NCBI GenBank assembly: GCA_949775045.1
Contig: OX459108.1
Location: 1,509,431 to 1,573,430 of the forward strand
Length of the DNA stretch: 64,000 nucleotides
Reading direction: 5' to 3'
From: Metridium senile
Lineage: Eukaryota; Cnidaria; Anthozoa; Actiniaria; Metridiidae
In this document: piece after piece, positions 12,971 to 28,402 of the stretch
How the letters are laid out: each line of letters opens with the position of its first letter
Position numbering within the stretch: the first letter of the stretch is position 1
Program-made: the position numbers and the translations under genes
Notes under the pieces: generated by a model
The model's input: the letters and a program-made list of their open reading frames with translations, nothing else
Databases searched by the model: none
What the model was told of the DNA's origin: nothing

Positions 12971-15900
12971 CCATCATCATCACCCAGTCATCATCATCAT
13001 CATTCTTCACCACCATCATCATCATCATCAACATTATCATCATCACCACCATCATCATCATCACCACCATCATCATCATCACCACCATCATCACCACCAC
13101 CACCACCACCACCATCATCATCATCACCATCATCATCATTCATAATCATCATCACCAACACAATCACCACCATCATTATCATTCCATTTAATATACGTAC
13201 TGTTAAGTCAGGAATACAGAGTGGGTCCCCACCACTATTATGGCTGTATGTATGACTGGGAAGAAGCTTGTTCTGTGCACAGTTGACATAGATGGAGTCA
13301 GATGTTGACATTGCTCCCTTCATTTCATTGAATACAATACCCTTAAAGACCAGAGAAGATGAAGGATTGGATAAGTCTTCATTCTCCAGTCTCCAACCTT
13401 CCTGCCTGGAAAACAAACAAAAGTACAGTAAACATAAGTATGCTTTAAACAAACAAACTTGAGCCCAAAGCAATGCTCAAACTCAGCTGTATAATAGGAC
13501 AGTCAGCACCAAATTGAAGCATTGTTTAGGATTGGTTTAAAAAACAATAGAGTCTTTCCAAACAATCTGTCTATGACCTGTTGACTCAAAGTCTGAAAAA
13601 AATAGCTTTAAAGTCATCTGGCTTTGAGCTATAGGTGGACCTACAGTGACATATTTTTTATGGTTTTGCCAACCAACCATTGTTATTAGAACAAAGAAAA
13701 TTACAAATTTATTGTGAAAATGGTTGGCAAATTAGCATCACAATACCAACACTTGTAAACACTTCAAAGATAACAATAGCTTATGACTTATGTCTTACCA
13801 AAAGTCCAGTTCTTTCAGTTGTGGGTAAAAGACAGCATCTAAATATACTGTTAACAGGTTCTGGAAATCCTTAGGGTTTTGTGTAGAGAATGGATACATA
13901 GTGACATCACTTGCTATAGGAAACAAATAAAAACAAATGAAAACAAATGATTTTGGTCACAATAAGTAATGTTTTACAGTATGAGAGGCTGTGCTGTATC
14001 GGCAGATGAACAAAATTGGCAGATGAACACAATCATATGAAAGACATAATTATGTGTGAAGTCCAAGTTGACAAAAACATCTATTCTACCTGTGAATGCA
14101 TTCATAAATGTTGCCAGTGATCTATTCAACATCTTAAAGAATGGATCTCTACATGGAAACTTCTCTGACCCACACAGTGTGGTATGCTCTAGAATATGAG
14201 AAATACCAGTACTGTCCATCGGTGTGGTACGGAATCCAACACTATTGGGAAAAAAAGAATCATTAACAGTTTATCAACAAGCATATGTTAATGTCCTTAT
14301 TATACCCTTCTCAATCTTTTCAGCATTTAAGAATGCCATAGTTAGCCATAGTTATGGCTGCAATTATTAGATTAAAATCAGAAACAAATTTTAAAATTGT
14401 TTAAAAAACATTTATAATTTCAAAAACACAGGTTGAGTTTGTTTGATGTGTTGTTCTCTCCCTCCCCTGGAGGGTTTTGCCACAATCATAATATTATCAA
14501 TGTGAGTTTATTTGATGTGTTGTTCTCTCCCTCCCTGGGAAGGTTTTGCCACAATCATAATATTATCAATGTGAGTTTGTTTAATGTGTTGTTCTCTCCC
14601 TCCCCGGGAGGGTTTTGCCACAATCATAATATTATCAATGTGAGTTTGTTTAATGTGTTGTTCTCTCCCTCCCCGGGAGGGTTTTGCCACAATCATAATA
14701 TTATCAATGTGAGTTTGTTTAATGTGTTGTTCTCTCCCTCCCCGGGAGGGTTTTGCCACAATCATAATATTATCAATGTGAGTTTGTTTGATGTGTTGTT
14801 CTCTCCCTCCTCGGGAGGGTTTTGCCACAATCATAATATTATCAATGTGAGTTTGTTTGATGTGTTGCTCTCTCCCTCCCCGGGAGGGCTTTAATTGCCA
14901 CAATCATAATATTATCAATGTGAGTTTGTTTGATGTGTTGCTCTTTCCCTAATTGTAACAATGGTTCTATGGTTTTCCTTCCTCAGCAAAAATCAACTTG
15001 TGAGTAAGTGTATTTTGTTGTTGTGGAATTGAGTATAAATGCAGACTACATAGAAGAGCCTCAATGGGTATTTTTCTACAATTGTGTCTATAGTTAATTC
15101 ATAAAAAAATAATTATGATAGATGAATAAGCAGCGCACACGATCATACTAGAATGTCTTACCCAAACACATTGTTTGAATCATCTCTAGCGATGTGAAGA
15201 TGTTGTGCTCCTGTGGCATCATGGGTAAGTTGTATAGACACCAACGATAGCTCTGATATTGGTACAACCTATGGTTGATAACAGAATAGACACTGACAAT
15301 TTCACTACAGATGTATGTGGCATTGTTTCTAATTAATTGGCTTGCAAATAAACATAGAAATTACCCTGGATGAGGTGTGTACTACATTTATTAAATTCAT
15401 GAATAATTATTAAGAATTTTACAAAAGAAATCACGTCCTTGACGAACTCTGTAAATCTGTGTATTCAAGAACATTGTCATATGGAAAATGTTGAAAAGTG
15501 CGGAAAACGATAAATAGTGTGATTTGGTGCGATTTTCGGGAAATAGTGCGGAGTCGAACCCTCACACTTTTTCAGATGCCATCTATATATAGTACTTTCA
15601 GTGTATCTGCAATTACACATTGAAATGTATTATCTTCTTAGCTTAGGTGCATATCCAAATAAGGTATTGAGTATGTAAACAAACCTTATTTATTGTGTAT
15701 CCATGGAGATGGTCACCTGGTTTCAATTGCTCTGAAAGAAGAAAAAAAAACGGGCAAATTATTGTGTCTCTTTTGGAAACTAGCTCCATTCTATACAAGA
15801 AATGATTCAACGTGGCTACAATATTTCTCTGATGAGAGGAAAGTTTGTATGTTACATGTACAGATAATATGTTGTTTAATTTTTTGGGAAATATTTCATT

Positions 15901-17309
15901 TTGCAAAGTGCTGATTACTGTACTAATATGGTACGCCATATTTATTTTTTATTTATTTACCATAGTATTAAGAGCAGTCTCTCTCTTCGAGGCTTATATG
16001 CTCTGGTTTGAGACCTGACAGTTGTGCTGGGAGAATCCCCTACTCTTTTCGAAGAGCACAGCATGATCTTTTACGTCCACCTTATATAGGGAGTTAGAGT
16101 GAAGGCAGAATAGAAAACCTCCGGCTTTACCTCCTTGTCCGAGAAGACGAGGCACATAGAGAGTAAAGTGTCTTGCCCAAGGACACAATGTGATTGCCCG
16201 GGATGGGAATTGAACCCAGACCATTAGGCCCAGACTTCAATCCCCTGACCACTAGACCATCACACCTCTCTATATTATTATATATACATACATGTGTATT
16301 CTCAACATACCGGCAGCATCAAGTACAGAGGGTTTGGAACCTGTTTCTTGAAGCTGTTGTGAACATAAATATCTGTGTTGTGCCCTGGAAAAATAATGAT
16401 AATATTATTATATATATATATATTATACACCAAAACCATTAACAAAAAAAAATTAATACTCAACCGGGGTAACCAAACAATTAAATGGATCATCAGAAAT
16501 TCAATCAATATCAATGGATACAATTCCTTCATTGATATTTACTTCTATTTATTACACTTTCAACAGAGTTGTGGATTGTCTAACAGGTGGAATTACACCT
16601 ATAACCTAGACATCCATAATATCAAGTTGTATTTGATTAATCGAAGACCAATCAATAATCCCAATGACATCTACAAACGGTCATCATCAATTGACAATAA
16701 TCTGAATAATAACGAAAATATGAATTGCAATAAGTGACAATTAAGCTATCGATTGCAATCGATTATCACAAACATGTTCTCCATCAAGTAGTAATTAATT
16801 GATTATCAAATTCATTAATGGGATATACTGTATACCCAAGGATACCAAATGCATAATACCAAACAATTAATTCAATGCATATCTTGGAAGATCTGTCAAG
16901 AGCATCAAGTTCCTTTGACGGAATGCAGATGCGATTTCAATGCGCGCCATAAAATAGTGGTCTAGCAGCTATATGAATTAACAAACAGCGCTACAAGCCA
17001 CCAGATTACATAATCACAAATTCAATTGAAATAATAAACTTGTATTAAAAGATTTTTCTACAAAATTTTGGATAGATCACACCAGGAAAATGAAATATCA
17101 TCTTGGCAAACGACGATCTTAGCAAATTATCTTACAATATAGTTCACTGTAGTGTACATTAAAAATCATAAAAATACACGTGCAAAACTTGCATCACCTC
17201 GACATGTTTAACTATAACATAAATATAAGTCAAAATAAACGAGATACCTTGAAGCAACTCGATATAATGTCGGTGTACGAGACAGCACTCGTAATCCAGA
17301 CTTCCACAT
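428..17309 (-). CDS. PITRM1: PITRM1, mitochondrial presequence protease (M16C metalloprotease), 3' end beyond the window
   Basis: Zinc metalloprotease that degrades cleaved targeting presequences and other short peptides in the mitochondrial matrix. Exons, in transcript order: 17309-17248, 16384-16311, 15731-15685, 15268-15162, 14241-14090, 13913-13799, 13405-13201, 12833-12781, 12639-12513, 11783-11695, 10578-10450, 9370-9257, 8747-8651, 8515-8438, 8142-8050, 7474-7381, 6902-6834, 6711-6664, 6131-6002, 5646-5526, 4674-4598, 4392-4227, 1863-1763, 536-428. All use AG/GT borders and every junction keeps phase, giving 819 codons. Inverse zinc motif HILEH is at residues 112-116, with the distal Glu in FNEMKGA at 213. 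Both are offset by eight residues from the human enzyme. Late landmarks include [21 protein letters not shown] and NAGHSYAM. The last roughly 200 residues of the family, with the C-terminal substrate-site Arg and Tyr, should lie below base 1. Family assignment is firm; single exon edges could be off by a few bases. Confidence 0.96.
515..680 (-). repeat. 69-bp tandem repeat containing the exon 24 acceptor of PITRM1
   Basis: The unit starts in exon 24 (TGGAACCATGTTGACTGCAC on the plus strand) and recurs at 515, 584 and 653. Each copy holds about 22 exon bases, the AG acceptor and the branch/pyrimidine region; the third copy stops after the acceptor. Confidence 0.93.
700..1715. repeat. GAT microsatellite, about 1 kb
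   Basis: GATGATGGT/AATGATGAT triplets with a higher-order period (for example GATAGAGGTGATGATGG recurring roughly every 63-90 bases). It lies in the intron between PITRM1 exons 23 and 24. The Met-rich and Asp-rich open frames here are repeat artefacts. Confidence 0.97.
2071..2332. mobile_element. 256-bp MITE with TTA target duplication
   Basis: Element 2074-2329 begins AGCCTCGGTCAAACGGC and ends with the complementary GCCGTTTGACCTCCGCT, flanked by TTA on both sides (2071-2073, 2330-2332). The interior is built of inverted and direct ATGATAGTT words, forming an extended foldback. TTA duplications and AGNC termini suggest a PIF/Harbinger-type non-autonomous element. Confidence 0.8.
2333..4011. 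other. PITRM1 intron 22 interior, non-coding
   Basis: No exon seen. A solo fragment of the ACCTATTTCAAAAAGG repeat family is at 2345-2400. CTGCGGCAAAATT words occur inverted near 2780-2900. About 3735-3845 and 3910-4012 form a diverged direct repeat (TCTACCGAGA...GAATTCGCCAGT) 172 bp apart, so the short frame at 3804-3992 is probably not a gene. Confidence 0.6.
4012..4203. mobile_element. Foldback MITE, TTCACAGTTCCCTG family, copy 1
   Basis: A near-palindromic element of about 190 bp: it starts CCCTTCACAGTTCCCTG and ends with the reverse complement CAGGGAACTGTGAAAGGG; the inner arms share CTTGCAATGATAGA. Copies occur at about 10978-11180 and, truncated, at 26832-26921. Confidence 0.85.
4227..6131 (-). 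CDS. PITRM1: PITRM1 exons 19-22: central domain
   Basis: Exons 6131-6002, 5646-5526, 4674-4598 and 4392-4227 encode residues from about 584 to 749. They include [28 protein letters not shown], the GGLSVGTH segment, DSNRYEQ, then [16 protein letters not shown] and the helical stretch [18 protein letters not shown] with NAGHSYAM. Exon 20 (5646-5526) abuts an array of copies of its own 3' end and donor at 4940-5520. The true donor at 5525 is the one that keeps the reading frame into exon 21. Confidence 0.93.
4937..5578 (-). repeat. 92/96-bp tandem array of PITRM1 exon 20 end plus donor site
   Basis: CTGACCTGTTCATATC (reverse complement of the exon 20 donor) occurs at 5521 (real), 5429, 5333, 5241, 5145 and 5053, with a mutated copy at 4961. 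Spacing is 92 or 96 bp. Each unit carries about 48 exon bases (GTHIC...NRYEQ), the donor and about 20 intron bases, then CAGA/CTGT words. The most distal copy has GT changed to CT. Confidence 0.95.
5857..6630. repeat. ATC microsatellites on both sides of PITRM1 exon 19
   Basis: ATCATT/ATCATC triplets occupy about 5857-5955 and 6220-6620, either side of exon 19 (6131-6002). They fill most of introns 18 and 19. Confidence 0.9.
6970..7190. repeat. Foldback repeat, GTGCTGTGTGC family
   Basis: About 6972-7105 has complementary ends (GTGCTGTGTGCAGTTAT and ATAACTGCATACAGCAC), and a half copy follows near 7150-7190. Related copies are at 25470-25640 and 36010-36055. Confidence 0.7.
7500..8045. repeat. 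Intron 15 repeats of PITRM1
   Basis: A short TA tract lies near 7530. About 7828-8030 contains three to four copies of CAATTGTTTCTTGGAAGAGA with ACAAAGCCACACACTAACC, period about 60 bp. The frames over them are artefacts; the true exon 15 is 8142-8050. Confidence 0.75.
8786..9180. repeat. CAGA/CAAA-rich low-complexity tract in PITRM1 intron 12
   Basis: Degenerate ACAGACAGACAA repeats grading into (CAA)n at about 9120-9160. Apparent Cys/Val/Leu-rich frames on the minus strand arise from the repeat. Confidence 0.92.
9326..9870 (-). repeat. 107-bp tandem array of PITRM1 exon 12 acceptor
   Basis: The first ~48 bases of exon 12 with its 3' splice site (GACAATGGTAC... preceded by TATAG on the gene strand) recur upstream. 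TTTAGACCAA marks units at 9431, 9538, 9645 and 9752, exactly 107 bp apart, after the genuine exon copy ending at 9370. Four decoy acceptors thus precede the real one in transcript order. Confidence 0.95.
10229..10421. mobile_element. Foldback MITE, ATTTAAATCTGTACTT family, copy 1
   Basis: Ends are complementary (GGTTCCCATTTAAATCTGTA and TACAGATTTAAATGGGAACC). The interior is a second palindrome around TGATTGGTTGATCTGTGTG. The left TIR word is present twice. The expanded copy is at 31524-32118. Confidence 0.9.
10640..10860. repeat. Dispersed repeat with AATATTTTGACAACAAATC, copy 1
   Basis: Shares GACAAAAGGCG, AATATTTTGACAACAAATC and AGTACAGCGGTGA-type words with 26395-26810, where the second copy is interrupted by another element. 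It lies in PITRM1 intron 10. Confidence 0.75.
10978..11180. mobile_element. Foldback MITE, TTCACAGTTCCCTG family, copy 2 (diverged)
   Basis: Shares GGTAGCTGGACCTTTGCAT, ATTGAGCTTGCAGTGATAGA and CTTTCAAGATGGC with the element at 4012-4203; ends decayed. Confidence 0.7.
11510..11610. repeat. 18-19 bp minisatellite
   Basis: Five copies of TGTCACACAGTGACAAAAA in PITRM1 intron 10, each a small hairpin (GTCAC/GTGAC). Confidence 0.9.
11985..12430. repeat. ~105-bp minisatellite in PITRM1 intron 9
   Basis: About four copies of a unit containing CCCCCATTGCAGGTTAG, GTAGTGTGTG and GTTTGTTACATCCTCAGTGG. It does not contain exon sequence from this gene, unlike the arrays at 515, 4937 and 9326. Confidence 0.9.
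12845..13190. repeat. ATC/ACC microsatellite filling PITRM1 intron 7
   Basis: The 367-bp intron between exon 7 (ends 13201) and exon 8 (starts 12833) is almost wholly CATCAT/CACCAC triplets, read as (GAT/GGT)n in the transcript. Long open frames on both strands are artefacts. Confidence 0.96.
13201..14241 (-). CDS. PITRM1: PITRM1 exons 5-7: catalytic zinc site
   Basis: Exon 5 (14241-14090) carries RTTPMDSTG, then HILEH (residues 112-116: two zinc-binding His and the catalytic Glu), [19 protein letters not shown] and the start of FMNAFT. Exon 6 (13913-13799) continues with [16 protein letters not shown]. Exon 7 (13405-13201) carries QEGWRLE and [13 protein letters not shown], supplying the third zinc ligand Glu213, then [12 protein letters not shown]. 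All residues expected for an active M16C half-domain are present, so nothing in the catalytic part suggests a pseudogene. Confidence 0.96.
14428..14950. repeat. 69-bp minisatellite in PITRM1 intron 4
   Basis: About seven copies of a 69-bp unit with GTGTTGTTCTCTCCCTCC and TTTTGCCACAATCATAA. Because 69 is a multiple of three, both strands stay open (153 and 131 codons) with a repeated peptide; there is no start context or splice link to a gene. Confidence 0.95.
15955..16266 (-). mobile_element. tRNA-derived SINE
   Basis: On the minus strand the element opens with a tRNA-like head: A-box-like TGGTCTAGTGG and B-box GGTTCAATTCC. It continues with CCTTGGGCAAGACACTTTA, a word shared by many aquatic-animal SINE central domains, then a body with AAGCCGGAGG and GAGCACAGC. 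A headless copy on the plus strand is at about 24050-24205. It sits in PITRM1 intron 2 in gene orientation. Confidence 0.85.
16540..16615 (-). repeat. Dispersed repeat copy: empty target site of the 39878 MITE
   Basis: The reverse complement reads TAGGTGTAATTCCACCTG, TTA, then GACAATCCACAACTC and TTGAAAGTGTAATAAATA. The same sequence at 39850-40490 is interrupted by a 572-bp element at that TTA, so this copy shows the pre-insertion state. Confidence 0.85.
17248..17309 (-). CDS. PITRM1: PITRM1 exon 1: start codon and mitochondrial targeting peptide
   Basis: The chosen ATG (17309-17307) opens [20 protein letters not shown], an Arg-rich, acid-free amphipathic start typical of a matrix-targeting presequence and reminiscent of the human MWRCGG start. 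It ends in phase 2 at a donor (AAG|GTATCT at 17247) and joins exon 2 as an Arg codon. A longer overlapping frame beginning with MNEFCC at 17347 reads through the same bases but is rich in Cys and acidic residues and does not match the family. At least three upstream ATGs lie in the leader, so initiation probably depends on where transcription starts. Confidence 0.9.
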
Positions 17310-17794
17310 TTTAAACAAATTATTATTTCACAACAAAATTCATTCAAACATTATGACACCGCTAAAACTTGTCATTTGGTCCGCCATTTTGTATCCCATG
17401 ATACTTTGCGGTAGTAAACTGAGTCCACATGAATTTTGAAATTTGAATTTTTCCTTTTTATAATAATTTTAAAATAATTTCAACACAAAACTTCTAAAAC
17501 ATTGAGAGGTAACTTTATTATATCCAAATAAATTGTAGTTTATTTCTTATTTTATTTTTTCCGGTTCTATAAAGTTCTCCCATAATCCTTTAGAGGTTTC
17601 AAATGGTCTGAGCCTCTGATCTGCGTCCAGCGGTATCCAAATGAGATAAACGGACGTTTGAAAAACAACAGAATCGCTGTTTCGCTTTGCAATTTGTGTG
17701 ATTTTCTTCCTTTTTTCTTACTTCTTATTCATCCTGATTGCATACAGAGGACAAGTGGTGTGATTTCTCGCTGCCTTTGTTGTCGAAAAGAGCA
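17310..17794. promoter_or_regulatory. Bidirectional promoter interval between PITRM1 and CEP57
   Basis: Only 485 bp separate the two divergent start codons, so one short interval must hold both core promoters. YY1-like motifs lie on either side: AAAATGGCGGAC on the minus strand at 17379-17390, inside the PITRM1 leader, and AAGATGGCGTC on the plus strand at 17841-17851, just past CEP57 exon 1. YY1 sites of this form commonly mark start regions of nuclear genes for mitochondrial proteins. No TATA box is positioned convincingly. Transcription start sites are not visible from sequence alone. Confidence 0.6.
17340..17399 (-). other. Upstream ORF (19 codons) in the PITRM1 leader
   Basis: On the PITRM1 strand an ATG at 17399-17397 opens a 19-residue frame with four internal Met codons (one being the ATG of the YY1-like AAAATGGCGG) and a TGA at 17342-17340, 31 bases before the main ATG. 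A second upstream ATG at 17347 is out of frame and overlaps the main start. Whether these are transcribed depends on the start site, so any translational control is inference. Confidence 0.4.
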
Positions 17795-25331
<7,537 letters not shown>

Positions 25332-25920
25332 ACATTCACTTGTATATAGAACTATATCATAGTTAATTATTATTAGTTAACAATACTTCGATAATAATTA
25401 TTTCTATATGAGACAATAACACAACTATACTATAAAGAACTGAACTTTATCATAGTTAATATAAATAGAAAACGCGCGCGCGTGCTGTGTGCAGTTATAA
25501 AGCACGCGGGGATTGACAGAACACGAGAGAAGTGTTAAGAGAAGCACGACGCGTTCGTAGCACTTCTCAAGTGTATTGACAATCCCCAAGTGCTTTAAAA
25601 CTGTTTACAGCACTACAAGCAAGTTGACTAGTCGCCGTCATGCTTACGAATGTTTGGTCGAATTCAAGTCTTACAGCATGTCGCAGGCTTATCGCCGACA
25701 CATGGAAGCCAGGCCGAACTCAGTACAACTACCCCCAGGCTACCCCCTCTCATACTTGTAATTGTACTAATTATCTTATTGTAAAGGTTACACTGTTGTT
25801 ACCAATTACCCCCAGGCAACCCGCCCCCGCCCCCCTCCCCCCATCATACTCGTAATTGTACTAATAATCTTATTGTAAAGGTTACACTGTTGCATTGTAA
25901 TAAATAAGTATAAGGTATAA
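25332..25920 (+). other. CEP57 3' untranslated and downstream region
   Basis: No coding sequence follows the CEP57 stop. About 25470-25640 is a foldback repeat of the GTGCTGTGTGCAG family also seen near 6970. About 25735-25900 contains a direct duplication of roughly 110 bp centred on CTTATTGTAAAGGTTACACT. An AATAAA at 25899-25904 is a candidate poly(A) signal. The true transcript end is not determined. Confidence 0.4.
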
Positions 25921-27420
25921 AGTTGTCTGCAGGTAAACGGGTTCTTTTAACTCCTCGGAGATAGGTATATGGAGAGCAAGAAAACCTCCGTTCACATATA
26001 CACCTATTTCAAAAAACGTCAGAAGGAGATCTGCAATCTGAGACCTAAGTGAATTTTTCGGGTACGGCAGTTTTTTCTCATTAAAAATTCGTTTGCGTGC
26101 ACTTTCTGGCTTCGGATATGGCGATGGTAAATATATAAATCTGAATCTGCTATTGAATCACAAAAAAAGGCCAATTCATTTTGGATTCAGATCTCCTTCT
26201 GACAACGTTTTTTGAAATAGGTGTATACACCTATTGCAAAAATCGTTGCTGAAGCCAAAGTCAACTAGTACTTTTAAGGCTGCAAAGGATGTCGGTATTT
26301 TGTCTCTTGTATTTTGTATTGTCTCTTGTTTACAGAGTCTAGCGACATCCTGTAGTCTGCACTTTTTCAAATATATATAGCAGTCTCTATTGGTAGACCA
26401 GTTTCAGGTTATCTATCACCGCTATACTATTTGACAAAAGACGCATTTGCACAGGAATAGCCTCAATGAACTGAGTAAATTCAAATGTGTTTTCTATTGT
26501 TTAGCGATAACATCTTTTTCGTGCTTTGATTAGGATTTGTGAATATTTTGACAACAAATCAAGGTTTAACCTGTATAAATGCAGGGGCGGATCTAGGGGG
26601 TGTTTCTAGTGGCACCAGACACCCCCTAGCGCCGAAATTATACTCCTATTTTATATTTTAGACATTTAAGGACCGGACATCCCCTAACACCACAAGAGCC
26701 CTTCATTTGCAATTGGGACACCCCCCCTTGACAAATTTCTGGATCCGACCCTGAAGTGCGCCTTTTGTCAAATAGTACAGCGGTGAATAAGACAACGTGA
26801 AACATATCATTTTCACTTTATGCACCAAATGGTCCCCTTGAAAGCTCAACGTTCGTCTCGCTTCGATGCAAAGGCCCGGCTACCTTTCAAGATGGCGCAG
26901 GGAACTGTGAAGGGGACTATTGAAGTTTAGTGATCAATTTTATTAATTCTTTGGACTGACCAGCCTCGCGTACATTTGAAAACGAAGCTAGACTATCAAA
27001 TACAACAGCAGGTCGCCATATATATATATTTCGATTGGGTCGATATCCGTTTTTAAAATGGTCATTATGTTTGATGCGATAAAACTTAAAAGGCTCTTCC
27101 GATTGTAGTCAACACTATCCATTAAACCACGATAAAGGTCTTACGCCCGCTCAATTATTCAATTAAGATTTAGTACAAAATCCCCATAAATCCCTTGAGG
27201 AATGCCATCAATATATCTGAACATCTAACACTGATCAATTTCACCTAGGCTACCCAAATGACTATACTTCAATCTATTTTTTATAAGGGTCAAATGGAGA
27301 GAGCATAAGTAAGAGATCGCGGCAAACTACAGTACCCCGCGTGCCATATGAATTCCTAATTGCGCGCTATTTTTAGTACGTACGTAACCGCGGATGCAAG
27401 TATAGGCGATAGGTCATTCC
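25921..27420. other. CEP57-CEP85 intergenic region, first part
   Basis: Holds fragments of the CACCTATTTCAAAAA family (about 25995-26020, 26200-26245). A dispersed repeat at 26395-26810 is interrupted at 26584-26753 by another element (GGGGCGGATCTAGG ... GGATCCGACCC). A half copy of the TTCACAGTTCCCTG MITE is at 26832-26921. No coding signal stood out. Confidence 0.65.
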
Positions 27421-27423
27421 AAG

Positions 27424-27905
27424 ATGAATGGCATACACCTACTTCAAAAGGGTTTGTCCAAGGCGATAGGTTGTTGCAGGACGGAAAAGAATTATAAGAA
27501 TACACCTACTTCAAAAAGGTTGTCCAAGGCGATAGGTTATTGCAGGACGGAAAGGAATTATAGGCATACACCTATTTCAAAAAGGTTGTCCAAGGCGATA
27601 GGTCATTCCAAGACGGAAAGGAATTATAGGCATACACCTATTTTAAAAAGGCTGTACAAGACTATAGGTCATTCCAAGACGGAAAGGAATTATAGGCATA
27701 CACCTATATTTCAGGTTGTCTTCCTTCCGTATTGGAATGACCTATCGCCTTAGACAACCTTTTTGAAATAGGTGTATGCCCATAATTCCTTTCCATCTTG
27801 GAATGACCTATCGCCTTGGACAACCTTTTTGAAATAGGTGCATGTATGCCTATAATTCCTTTCTGTCTTGGAATGACCTATCATTTCAATTAGACAACCT
27901 TTTTA
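27424..27905. repeat. 66-bp minisatellite with inverted tail, locus 1
   Basis: About four direct copies of a 66-bp unit (CAAGGCGATAGGTCATTCC, GACGGAAAGGAATTATAGG, ACACCTATTTCAAAAAGG) run to about 27715, then about three copies in inverse orientation to 27905, so the locus can fold into a long stem. 66 is a multiple of three, hence the open frame with a KRLSKAIGHSKTERNYRHTP-like repeat. Confidence 0.93.
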
Positions 27906-28281
27906 AAATATACATGTGTACTAAGATATCAAAAGTGATTAAATCTCGCGCGTGTAATCAAGACAACAACAATAACATCCATACTGTCAGCTTAGTCTTC
28001 GTGTTTTATGTTTTATGGTTTAATTGTCCTGCTTACTTAATTAAAAAGAGATCAACTATCTACAATGACTATACATTCCCAAGAGATCCAAATTCTGCCA
28101 TGTTTTAATCCTCATAAGATTTTAATTAACTGCCATCAAGTTTAGACTTTGTGAAGATTTGTTAGTAAACATGTAGAAACCGAGGAAACAACTCTCAGCT
28201 TTTTCTACTTACAAAAAGAGTTGAACATAAAGGCCTCAGAAGCAGAAGTTCATATCAAAAGTCAACAAACTAGCGTGAGAA

Positions 28282-28402
28282 ATGTTTTCTTTAAAACTCC
28301 AGTCCTTTGGGGCTACAAGGTCTAGGAGTTACACTGAACCTTTGAAGTCGGATGTGCTAGCGAAATACTTGATGGAATTTCCAATTGGACTTTTAAATGA
28401 AG
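28282..28402 (+). CDS. CEP85: Candidate alternative first coding exon (1A) of the CEP85 gene
   Basis: After an in-frame TGA, an ATG opens 40 codons (starting MFSLKLQSFGATRSRSY and ending FPIGLLNE) that stop exactly at a consensus donor, GAAG|GTATGT, in phase 1. The exon 2 acceptor at 31330 is also phase 1, as is the other candidate first exon at 29930. I do not recognise the peptide. It could instead be a 5' exon of an unannotated gene, but no other acceptor of that phase with coding character lies nearby. Confidence 0.45.

Noticed and set aside
14433..14903. Repeat proteins on both strands (23-residue period)
   Set aside because: 69-bp minisatellite; a 3n period keeps any frame open. It lies in PITRM1 intron 4.
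16194..16266. A functional tRNA gene
   Set aside because: A and B boxes are present but no cloverleaf or anticodon arm is intact; followed by a SINE body with a second headless copy.
17159..17347. MNEFCC... as the PITRM1 start
   Set aside because: Wrong frame for exon 2 and no targeting character; the ATG at 17309 gives a typical presequence and correct phase.
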